Assembly (NCBI GenBank): GCA_002434595.1
Contig: DJKK01000171.1
Span: 14,216 to 22,054, forward strand
DNA length: 7,839 bases
Reading direction: 5' to 3'
Source of the DNA: Alphaproteobacteria bacterium UBA6544
Lineage (GTDB): Bacteria; Pseudomonadota; Alphaproteobacteria; UBA8366
Part shown: piece by piece, positions 1-5,775 of the stretch
Layout of the letters: the number at the start of each line of letters is the position of its first letter
How positions within the stretch are numbered: the first letter of the stretch is position 1
Translations under genes and position numbers: made by a program
Notes under the pieces: generated by a model
Told to the model about the DNA's origin: nothing
Databases searched by the model: none
The model's input: only the letters and a program-made list of their open reading frames with translations

Positions 1-1
1 C

Positions 2-325
2 GGCGTGCTCGAGCCGCTGCAGGCGGATCCGGTGATCATCGAGGATAACTGCTTCATCGGCGCACGGTCCGAAGTCGCCGAAGGCGTCATCGTGGAGACC
101 GGCGCGGTGCTCGCCATGGGCTGCTATATCGGGCAGTCGACCAAAATCGTCGACCGAGACTCTGGGGAGATTCACATGGGCCGCATCCCGGCCTACTCCG
201 TGGTCGTCCCTGGCGCGCTGCCGAGTGAAACCGGCGGCCCAAGCCTATATTGCTGCGTTATTGTCAAGACGGTGGACGAGCAGACCCGCTCCAAGACCTC
301 AATCAACGATCTGCTCCGGGATTAG
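2..325 (+). CDS. dapD: 2,3,4,5-tetrahydropyridine-2,6-dicarboxylate N-succinyltransferase, C-terminal part (5' end outside window)
   Basis: DapD transfers succinyl from succinyl-CoA to tetrahydrodipicolinate, the first committed step of the succinylase branch of diaminopimelate/lysine synthesis, in the cytoplasm. About 107 C-terminal residues are visible, of a family length near 275-285 (from memory). The reading frame is open at the window edge, so the in-frame GTG at 5 is not taken as a start. The visible part shows the end of the left-handed beta-helix hexapeptide repeats, with short I/V-G steps such as EDNCFIGARSEVAEG and GAVLAMGCYIG. The characteristic tail follows, including MGRIPAYSVVVPGALP and a final VDEQTRSKTSINDLLRD-type end. 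The stop TAG is at 323-325. The decayed GFA-family gene begins within a few bases, and dapE, a later step of the same pathway, lies beyond it. Identification is strong from the tail motifs. Confidence 0.95.
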   Translation, partial: GVLEPLQADPVIIEDNCFIGARSEVAEGVIVETGAVLAMGCYIGQSTKIVDRDSGEIHMGRIPAYSVVVPGALPSETGGPSLYCCVIVKTVDEQTRSKTSINDLLRD

Positions 326-328
326 GCC

Positions 329-732
329 GTGAGCGGCCGCACCGGTCGGCAAGGTGCACTATCAGGCGGAAGGCGCACCGATGTGGGTCGCACACTGTCA
401 CGTCAAGAGCTGCCGCAAAGAATCCGGTGCGCCAATGGTGGCCTGGGTCGGATACCGACCCGTTACAGTTACCTGGACCGACGAGGTGGCAAAGCAGTTC
501 GCTGCTCCTCCGGACGTGCTGCGCCGCTTATGCACTGACTTTGGCATGCCCCCCACTAGAGAGCACAGGGTCGCCAAACGAATTGCATATCCGGGTCGCA
601 ACGCTGGAAGATCCGGAAAGCGTGACGCCGACAGCAGATGTCTGCTGGTCGGAGCACCTCGCCTGGCTCGAGATCGGCAACACCCTAAAGAAACTCGAGA
701 CGACCGGTACCGCACCAGAGAAGGAACACTGA
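329..732 (+). pseudogene. Decayed GFA-family (glutathione-dependent formaldehyde-activating enzyme/CENP-V type) zinc protein
   Basis: The reading frame must change twice to recover a GFA-like protein. Frame 2 from GTG 329 gives MSGRTGR. Frame 3 from about 348 gives GKVHYQAEGAPMWVAHCHV, then KSCRKESGAPMVAWVGY and so on to GMPP. Frame 1 from about 553 gives LESTGSPNELHIRVATLEDP through to a stop at 730-732. Family members carry CxCG near the N-terminus, then CHCxxCRK, then CxxCGxPL. Here the CxCG segment is absent at the first frame change, CHCxxC reads CHVKSC, and CxxCG reads CTDFG. At least four expected zinc cysteines are therefore missing, which argues for real decay rather than sequencing error alone. 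The second change lies in a run of six C at 549-554. The open frame from GTG 354 runs on to 737 and overlaps the dapE start as ATGA, so translation through the remnant could still couple to dapE. The family call rests on recalled motifs. The native function of GFA-like proteins of this type is mostly unknown. Confidence 0.85.
721..725 (+). promoter_or_regulatory. Shine-Dalgarno of dapE
   Basis: AAGGA lies 8 bases before ATG 734, in a GAGAAGGAA context. It is one of the clearest ribosome binding sites in the window and fixes the dapE start. It sits inside the last codons of the upstream remnant, so it has stayed intact although that gene has decayed. Confidence 0.7.
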
Positions 733-733
733 G

Positions 734-1882
734 ATGACGCTCGATCCCGTCGAATTCACCACCGACCTGATTCGCTGTCCCAGCGTGACGCCTGCCGAGG
801 GCGGTGCCCTCGACCTGTTGCAGCGGACACTCGAGGGACTGGGCTTCACCTGCCATCGCCTGCCGTTCTCCGACGAGGGGACGCCGGACGTCGACAATCT
901 CTATGCACGCTACGGCACCGCGCAGCCGAACTTCTGTTTTGCAGGCCATACCGACGTGGTGCCGACCGGGCCAGTGGAGGAATGGACCTTTGACCCCTTC
1001 AAGGCGGAGGTCAGAGACGGCATGGTGATCGGTCGCGGCGCCACGGACATGAAGGGCGCGATTGCGGCCTTCGCGGCAGCCACGGAGCGCTACATCGGAC
1101 AAGGCGAATTCAACGGTTCGATCAGCTTCCTGATTACCGGTGACGAAGAAGGCCCCGCCATCAACGGCACGAAGAAGATGCTGGATTGGCTTGAGGAGAA
1201 TGACGAGAAGATGGACATGTGCGTCGTTGGCGAGCCGAGTAATCCCAACGAGCTCGGCGAGATGATCAAGATCGGCCGGCGCGGCAGCATGAACATGATT
1301 CTAACCGTGAAGGGGACGCAGGGTCACGTCGCCTATCCGCACCTTGCGGACAACGCGGCGCACCTGCTGGTGAAAATGCTCGACGCGCTCACCGGGACGC
1401 CGCTCGACGAAGGGAACGACCATTTCCAGGCCTCGAGCCTGCAGATCACCAGCATCGATATTGGAAACCCGACCGAGAACGTGATCCCCGGAGAAGCGGA
1501 AGCGCGTTTCAACATCCGCTTCAACGACATGCACACGTCGGACAGCCTAGCCACGTGGATCCGCGAGACGCTCGACCGGGCGGCGGGCGGCACCGATTAC
1601 GACCTCCGCATCCGAGTTAGCGGGGAATCCTTTGTCTTCGCGCCGGGCGAATTGTCTGACCTGATTTCTGATGCAGCCGAGAAAGTGGTTGGCCGGCGCC
1701 CGGAGCTGAGCACCACCGGCGGCACCTCCGACGCCCGCTTTATCAAGAACCACTGCACCGTGGCCGAATTCGGTCTGATAAGCCAGACCATGCACAAGGT
1801 AGACGAACGCACCCGCATCGACGACATTATTAAGCTCAGCGAGATTTATCTCGCGATGCTGGAGGCGTATTTCCGCCGCTGA
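734..1882 (+). CDS. dapE: Succinyl-diaminopimelate desuccinylase
   Basis: DapE is a cytoplasmic di-zinc M20-family hydrolase that cleaves N-succinyl-LL-2,6-diaminopimelate to succinate and LL-diaminopimelate. It is needed for lysine and, in most Gram-negatives, for peptidoglycan cross-links. The 382 residues match the usual length. Visible motifs are AGHTDVVPTGP (metal ligand H72, D74), GRGATDMKG (bridging D105), TGDEEG (general base E138, ligand E139), VGEPS (ligand E167), GHVAYPH (H198, dimer interface/substrate site), GGTSDARF at 329-336 and QTMHKVDE (ligand H354). All the catalytic residues I would expect are present. Roles are assigned from family knowledge. The ATG at 734 follows a good Shine-Dalgarno, and the mature N-terminus MTLDPVEFTTDLIRCPSVTP is typical. 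The stop TGA shares its A with the next start (TGATG), which suggests translational coupling to the membrane protein downstream. Confidence 0.98.
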   Translation: MTLDPVEFTTDLIRCPSVTPAEGGALDLLQRTLEGLGFTCHRLPFSDEGTPDVDNLYARYGTAQPNFCFAGHTDVVPTGPVEEWTFDPFKAEVRDGMVIGRGATDMKGAIAAFAAATERYIGQGEFNGSISFLITGDEEGPAINGTKKMLDWLEENDEKMDMCVVGEPSNPNELGEMIKIGRRGSMNMILTVKGTQGHVAYPHLADNAAHLLVKMLDALTGTPLDEGNDHFQASSLQITSIDIGNPTENVIPGEAEARFNIRFNDMHTSDSLATWIRETLDRAAGGTDYDLRIRVSGESFVFAPGELSDLISDAAEKVVGRRPELSTTGGTSDARFIKNHCTVAEFGLISQTMHKVDERTRIDDIIKLSEIYLAMLEAYFRR

Positions 1883-2451
1883 TGATCACGAAACAGGAAG
1901 TATTTCAAGGGGTATACGGCGCATGGCGTTTGGTCCTCGGGGACCGGAGCGCGATGGCGCTGTTTGACGACTCCGTGTCGGGCTTCTGGAAGTCCTTCTT
2001 CGCCGCCGTCATCGTATTCCCAATATACGCGCTCCTCATCATAATGGGCGTTATCGAGTTTGAGACCTCCCGCAGCGTTCCCGCCGTGATCCTACTCAAC
2101 ATTCAATTCTACATTATTGGCTGGGTTCTTTGGCCGTTGATCGTCGGCCATATCGTTCCGGCGTTAGACTGCGACGAGAAGTACGCGCTGTACATCGTCG
2201 CCTATAACTGGGCCAACGTCATCGGCGCCTCCTTGTTCTTTCTCACTATCACGGCCAGCGCCATACTGCCCCTGAGTGCCAGTTTCTCGGCCCTCCTGAC
2301 GGGGGCGGTGACCATCGGTCTTCTGACCTATCATGTCTTTATTACGCGCGTTGCCCTCGACATTCCGCTCGGCGGCGCGATCGGGCTGACGATCTGCGAA
2401 TTTGTCATCGGCCAGATGATACTAATCGTGCAGCAAGGCGTCCTGATGTGA
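1882..2451 (+). CDS. Small polytopic membrane protein, first of a paralogous pair
   Basis: I do not recognise a named family with confidence. The protein has 189 residues. A short amphipathic N-terminus contains a VYGAWRLVLGD stretch. About five hydrophobic segments follow, at roughly 37-58, 67-93, 104-129, 132-153 and 163-184, so it is probably an inner-membrane protein. It has no signal peptide, catalytic motif or metal-binding cluster. Notable features are FPIYALLIIMG in segment 1, a W-x2-WP motif in segment 2 (WVLWP), a YNW motif at 108-110 at the start of segment 3, and TYHVFITRVALD after segment 4. The same landmarks recur in order in the next gene, so the two are probably tandem duplicates. 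The start ATG shares one base with the dapE stop (TGATG). A GGAGG at 1861-1865 is 16 bases away, longer than ideal, so coupling to dapE translation is likely. I recall unnamed membrane proteins at this dapE-truA position in other alphaproteobacteria, but cannot verify it here. Confidence 0.9.
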   Translation: MITKQEVFQGVYGAWRLVLGDRSAMALFDDSVSGFWKSFFAAVIVFPIYALLIIMGVIEFETSRSVPAVILLNIQFYIIGWVLWPLIVGHIVPALDCDEKYALYIVAYNWANVIGASLFFLTITASAILPLSASFSALLTGAVTIGLLTYHVFITRVALDIPLGGAIGLTICEFVIGQMILIVQQGVLM

Positions 2452-3023
2452 CTGAGATTCGCGCGTACCTCGCTGTTGCGTGGGCGCTGTTTCTGCGTCG
2501 ACCGGATGCCGCCGACGCCTTCGGCAGTTCGCCCGATGACGCTAAACGATCATTTGCGGCGGCAATTGTTGCATTACCAATTTACGCTGGCCTTCTTCTG
2601 ATCGGCCCGGACGCCGTCGTCACCCGAAGAAGCGGCGTGGAGTCCGCTCTAGTCCATTTCGTCTTTTATGTCCTGCTCTGGACCGTGTGGCCCTTCGTGG
2701 CGTTCGTCGCCGCCCGTCTCTGGGGTCGTCGCGAACGCTACTTCCACTACCTCACCGCTTTCAATTGGTCGGTGCCTATCCAAGCGTCCATCTGGCTTGC
2801 GGCATACGTGCTGATCATGACCCTCGGCCTAGAAGGCTCCTCGGCGCGCTTGACGACGGTCGCGGCGATTACGGTCGCCGCGCTCTACCATATTCATATC
2901 CTGAGGGAAGCGATGGACCTCGGAACGCTGCAGGCCCTGGGGACAGCGATGGTCAACCTTTTCGTCTATCAAGTGGTTGTTGGCACGCACCACACGGCGT
3001 TGCTTCAGCAATCGGGATCGTAG
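2448..3023 (+). CDS. Small polytopic membrane protein, second of a paralogous pair
   Basis: The 191-residue protein has about five hydrophobic segments, at roughly 36-54, 66-90, 100-127, 132-150 and 161-179. It parallels the preceding protein: AWALFLRRPDA against AWRLVLGDRSA, LPIYAGLLLIG against FPIYALLIIMG, FYVLLWTVWP against FYIIGWVLWP, FNW (105-107) against YNW, and LYHIHILREAMDL against TYHVFITRVALDI. Function is unknown, but the shared landmarks imply one fold and perhaps a heteromeric complex. The start is GTG 2448, overlapping the upstream stop by 4 bases (GTGA). AAGG at 2435-2438, 9 bases upstream, can serve as ribosome binding site. The C-terminus ends in a short polar tail with HH. 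The last 19 bases overlap the 3' end of truA on the other strand, leaving no room for a conventional terminator between the two transcription units. Confidence 0.9.
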   Translation: MTEIRAYLAVAWALFLRRPDAADAFGSSPDDAKRSFAAAIVALPIYAGLLLIGPDAVVTRRSGVESALVHFVFYVLLWTVWPFVAFVAARLWGRRERYFHYLTAFNWSVPIQASIWLAAYVLIMTLGLEGSSARLTTVAAITVAALYHIHILREAMDLGTLQALGTAMVNLFVYQVVVGTHHTALLQQSGS

Positions 3024-3754
3024 GCGACCTCAGCCAGATAGAGCCCCTCGGCGGGTGCGGTTGGCCCAGCCGCCGCGCGGTCACAAGCGGCGAGGGCTTC
3101 AGCCACATCATTGCGTCGCCACTTTCCTTCGCCGACGAGCTTGAGCGTTCCCGCGAAATTGCGCACCTGATGGTGCAAGAACGACCAGGCCACGGCATCA
3201 ATATGGATTTCCGGCCCGCTGCGGCGCACATCCAGCCGGTCGAGCGTTTTAACCGGTGAATCGGCCTGGCAATCCTTGGCGCGGAAACTGGTGAAATCAT
3301 GCTGTCCCACCAGCTCTTGTGCCGCCTCATGCATCGCATCAGCGTCGAGCGGGTAGTTGACGTGCCATACCCGCCCGGCGTCGACCGCGGGCGGCGGGCG
3401 ACGGTCGAGGATACGGTACAGATAGACACGGCGGGTCGCGGAAAAGCGTGCGTGAAATTCGGCATCGACCAGTGTCGCCGATAGCACCGTGACCGGATAG
3501 GGCTTGAGATGGAAGTTAAGCGCGTCCCGGACGGTGTCCGCATCCGCGGCCTTCGCAAGGTCGATATGAGCGACCTGCCCGAGCGCGTGCACACCCGAGT
3601 CGGTTCGGCCGGCGCCCTGCACAACGACTTCTTCTTGCGCGAAACGAAAGACGGCGGTCTCCAGCGCCGCCTGCACAGAGGGACCGTTCGCCTGGCGCTG
3701 CCAGCCGACGAAGGGTCCGCCATCATATTCGACGATCAGTTTCCAACGGGTCAT
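3005..3754 (-). CDS. truA: tRNA pseudouridine(38-40) synthase TruA
   Basis: TruA isomerises uridine to pseudouridine at positions 38, 39 and 40 of the anticodon stem-loop of many tRNAs. The 249 residues match the family. The N-terminal domain starts KLIVEYDGGPFVGWQRQ. The catalytic aspartate is D52 in GAGRTDSGVHALGQ, and the conserved aromatic element is RVYLYRI (Y111/Y113). In the second domain SFLHHQVRNFAGTLKLVGEG corresponds to the conserved VRN region. No expected residue is missing. The start ATG (3754-3752) overlaps the stop of fmt by 4 bases (ATGA), so translation is probably coupled. This is the last gene of the def-GNAT-fmt-truA unit. Its stop TGA at 3007-3005 lies inside the 3' end of the convergent membrane-protein gene. 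Confidence 0.97.
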   Translation of the reverse strand: MTRWKLIVEYDGGPFVGWQRQANGPSVQAALETAVFRFAQEEVVVQGAGRTDSGVHALGQVAHIDLAKAADADTVRDALNFHLKPYPVTVLSATLVDAEFHARFSATRRVYLYRILDRRPPPAVDAGRVWHVNYPLDADAMHEAAQELVGQHDFTSFRAKDCQADSPVKTLDRLDVRRSGPEIHIDAVAWSFLHHQVRNFAGTLKLVGEGKWRRNDVAEALAACDRAAAGPTAPAEGLYLAEVAYDPDC

Positions 3755-4674
3755 TGGAATTTCGTTCCACGGGGCACCGGACGGCCGCGGAGGAAATCGA
3801 CCGCCGCAACCGGCCGCTTTCCCTCGCGCTGCAACTGGATTAAGCGCAGCGCGCCGGTGCCACAGGCGATGGCTAGATCATCGTCGAGCGCCTCGCCCTT
3901 CGCACCTGAGGCGTCAATAGGTTTGGCAGCGAGCACCTTGATCCGCTCACCCGCAACTTCGAACCACGCACCCGGCCATGGCGCAAAGGCATTGATGCGC
4001 CGTTGGACGACCATCGAGTCCTCCGACCAATCGATGCGCGCTTCCGACTTATCGATCTTCTTTGCATAGGTCGCTTCGGCATCGACCTGGGCCCGGGGCG
4101 TAATCGCGCCCGCGGCATATTCCGCGAGAGCCGATACGATTATCCGTGCCCCGAGTTCCGCAAGAGCGTCGTGCAACTCGCCCGCATTCGTCTCAGAAGC
4201 AGTCGCGATGCTTTCCATCCACAACACGGGTCCGGTGTCGAGCCCCTCTTCCATCATCATGATCGAGATACCGGTCTCCGCATCCCCGGCGAGGATCGCA
4301 CGTTGGATGGGAGCGGCTCCTCGCCAACGCGGCAGCAATGAGGCATGCACGTTGATGCAGCCAAGGCGCGGCGCCGCGAGGATCGGCAGCGGCAGGATTA
4401 GCCCGTATGCGGCCACGACGGCCGCGTCGAGACCAAGTGCCGCAAACGCCGCCTGAGCACTTGCATCGCGCAGGCTCGTGGGCGTGTATACCGGAAGACC
4501 ACACTCCACCGCCCAGGCTTGCACTGGTGAGGGTCGTTTCTTCTGGCCGCGCCCCGAACGGCGGGGCGGCTGAGTATAGACAGCGGCAATCTCATGTCCC
4601 GCCTTATGAAGCGCCGCCAGACTCGGCACCGCGAAATCCGGAGTGCCCATGAAGGCGAGGCGAAGGCCACTCAT
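3751..4674 (-). CDS. fmt: Methionyl-tRNA formyltransferase
   Basis: Fmt transfers a formyl group from 10-formyltetrahydrofolate to Met-tRNA(fMet), making the bacterial initiator. With the start at ATG 4674 the protein has 307 residues. It opens MSGLRLAFMGTPDFAVPSL and has the formyltransferase core with INVHASLLPRWRGAAPIQ and EEGLDTGPVL. The catalytic trio falls at N108, H110 and D146, the same numbers I recall for the E. coli enzyme. The C-terminal tRNA-binding domain includes YAKKIDKSEARIDW and NAFAPWPGAW. An in-frame GTG at 4683 would add three residues. ATG 4674 is preferred because it overlaps the upstream GNAT stop as ATGA and matches the family N-terminus. No strong Shine-Dalgarno is visible, consistent with coupling. 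The stop overlaps the truA start by 4 bases. Fmt and Def act at opposite ends of the same N-formylmethionine cycle. Confidence 0.97.
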   Translation of the reverse strand: MSGLRLAFMGTPDFAVPSLAALHKAGHEIAAVYTQPPRRSGRGQKKRPSPVQAWAVECGLPVYTPTSLRDASAQAAFAALGLDAAVVAAYGLILPLPILAAPRLGCINVHASLLPRWRGAAPIQRAILAGDAETGISIMMMEEGLDTGPVLWMESIATASETNAGELHDALAELGARIIVSALAEYAAGAITPRAQVDAEATYAKKIDKSEARIDWSEDSMVVQRRINAFAPWPGAWFEVAGERIKVLAAKPIDASGAKGEALDDDLAIACGTGALRLIQLQREGKRPVAAVDFLRGRPVPRGTKFQ

Positions 4675-5156
4675 AGCGCGCACCGCATGGTCACCGATGT
4701 TGATCGGTCATATCCTACATGCGCGGTCCGTCCCGTCTCGCGGAATCCCATCGCGGCAAAAACGACGTGATTTTCGGTCAGCTCGACCCGCGCCTGCAGT
4801 TCGATTTCCCGGTAACCCTCGGCGCGCGCCGCGTCCGCGGCGGCCTCGAAAAGTCGGCGTCCTATGCCCTGCCCCTGGCGGGCCGTGTCAACCGCGAGCT
4901 TACCGAGATACATCACGTCGGGACGCCGGGTGAGAAATACACTGCCGACAAGCGCCGCTCCCGCTTCCGCCAGCAGCACAATCCCGTCTTCCGACTGCGT
5001 CCGAATTGCGTCGACGGTCAGGCGGTGAGCAGAAGAGGGCGGGTCAATCCGGTCTTCCATATAGGCAAAAGCCGCCAGAACAAGCTCAAGTACATTCTGC
5101 CAATCGGTCTCTTGCGGGTCCGCGCGGTGGATGACGATGATGTCGGATTGAGGCAC
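4671..5156 (-). CDS. GNAT-family N-acetyltransferase, substrate unknown
   Basis: The 161-residue protein is a single GNAT domain that probably uses acetyl-CoA. The acetyl-CoA pyrophosphate loop is visible as VDTARQGQGIGRRLFE (QGQGIGR at about 94-100). It follows a strand reading MYLGKLAV and precedes the helix AAADAARAEG. The later EIELQARVELTENHVVFAAMGF region is the usual beta-strand, then the helix with N129 and the MGF turn. The acceptor cannot be told from sequence. It does not look like a clear RimI or RimJ. The start is GTG 5156, 4 bases after the def stop. No good Shine-Dalgarno is visible and the gene probably depends on readthrough from def. The stop TGA overlaps the fmt ATG by 4 bases. 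The position between def and fmt places it in the translation operon, so a link to protein N-terminal processing is conceivable but only inferred from context. Confidence 0.93.
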   Translation of the reverse strand: MPQSDIIVIHRADPQETDWQNVLELVLAAFAYMEDRIDPPSSAHRLTVDAIRTQSEDGIVLLAEAGAALVGSVFLTRRPDVMYLGKLAVDTARQGQGIGRRLFEAAADAARAEGYREIELQARVELTENHVVFAAMGFRETGRTAHVGYDRSTSVTMRCAL

Positions 5157-5160
5157 AACG

Positions 5161-5685
5161 CTATTCGGCGGCTGCCGCCTTCATCTTCTTTACCTTCTGC
5201 AGCTTTCGCAGGATCATGTTGCGCTTCAGTGAGGTCAGATGATCAACAAAGAGGACACCCTCCAAGTGATCTATCTCGTGCTGGATGCAGGTCGCAAGTA
5301 GGCCGTTCGCCTCGAGTTCCTGCTCCGTATTGGTTTCATCTATATACTTCACCCAAATACGTTCCGGGCGTTCAACATCGGCGTAATGATCGGGCAGCGA
5401 CAGGCAACCTTCCTCGTAGAGCGAGAGTTCGTCCGACGTCCAAACCAGTTCCGGGTTGACCATGCGATAAGGAGCTCTCTCTTCCTCAGTCTTGCCAACA
5501 TCAACGACGATAATCCGCTTGGTGACGCCGATCTGAGGTGCCGCAAGGCCAACACCGGGCGCCAGGTACATGGTCTCCAACATGTCGTCCATCAGCTTGG
5601 CGATTTCCGAATCGACGCTCTCGACCGGTTTAGACTTAAGCTTGAGAAGCTTATCGGGCGCAGTGATGATTGGCAGGACCGCCAT
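5161..5685 (-). CDS. def: Peptide deformylase
   Basis: Def removes the formyl group from the N-terminal methionine of nascent proteins at the ribosome exit, using a divalent metal (usually Fe2+). From ATG 5685 the protein has 174 residues, close to the family norm. The three signature motifs are all present: GVGLAAPQIG (44-53), EEGCLSLP (ligand C94) and QHEIDHLEG (ligands H136 and H140, catalytic E137). The C-terminus is a Lys-rich helix then AAAAE, typical of the long C-terminal helix that contacts the ribosome. An in-frame TTG at 5691 would add two residues. ATG is preferred because MAVLPIITAPD is the usual family beginning. An in-frame stop at 5709-5707 rules out a much longer protein. No Shine-Dalgarno is evident at normal distance: a GGGAGG at 5719-5714 lies 28 bases from the ATG. 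It is the first gene of the minus-strand unit. Confidence 0.97.
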   Translation of the reverse strand: MAVLPIITAPDKLLKLKSKPVESVDSEIAKLMDDMLETMYLAPGVGLAAPQIGVTKRIIVVDVGKTEEERAPYRMVNPELVWTSDELSLYEEGCLSLPDHYADVERPERIWVKYIDETNTEQELEANGLLATCIQHEIDHLEGVLFVDHLTSLKRNMILRKLQKVKKMKAAAAE

Positions 5686-5691
5686 GGGCAA

Positions 5692-5775
5692 AACGATGCG
5701 AAGCTGTTAAAGACCTCCCGTAGGTATGATTCATCCGACATATCGTCAAGTCCCAAGGAATTCTGAGCTGACCTC
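5692..5775. promoter_or_regulatory. Divergent def / rmuC intergenic region with possible promoters
   Basis: This is the only stretch between two divergent intact genes, so promoters for both the def operon and rmuC should lie here. On the + strand TATGAT at 5725-5730 is a good -10 match, 45 bases before the rmuC ATG, but no convincing -35 stands 16-18 bases upstream. On the - strand TTGACG at 5749-5744 is a good -35 match for def. The hexamer 17 bases downstream is a poor -10. These are weak single-box matches, and no operator palindrome was seen. Confidence 0.35.

Noticed and set aside
333..350. Palindromes GCGGCCGC and ACCGGT just after dapD, considered as a terminator or operator
   Set aside because: They are short, have no T-run, and lie in what reads as the N-terminal codons of the GFA remnant. 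GC-rich coding sequence gives such palindromes by chance.
398..1102. 234-codon open frame on the minus strand across the GFA remnant and dapE
   Set aside because: It lies antisense to the well-supported dapE and the remnant, and shows no recognisable domain. Long antisense frames are common in GC-rich DNA.
2953..3726. 257-codon open frame on the minus strand in another frame of truA
   Set aside because: Arg/Ser/Pro-rich shadow of truA, which is identified by its catalytic motifs in its own frame.
3509..4069. 186-codon open frame on the plus strand over truA and fmt
   Set aside because: Antisense to two well-identified genes, with no domain signal.
4719..5459. 246-codon open frame on the plus strand over GNAT and def
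   Set aside because: Antisense shadow. The composition is Arg-rich without motifs, and both genes on the other strand are clear.
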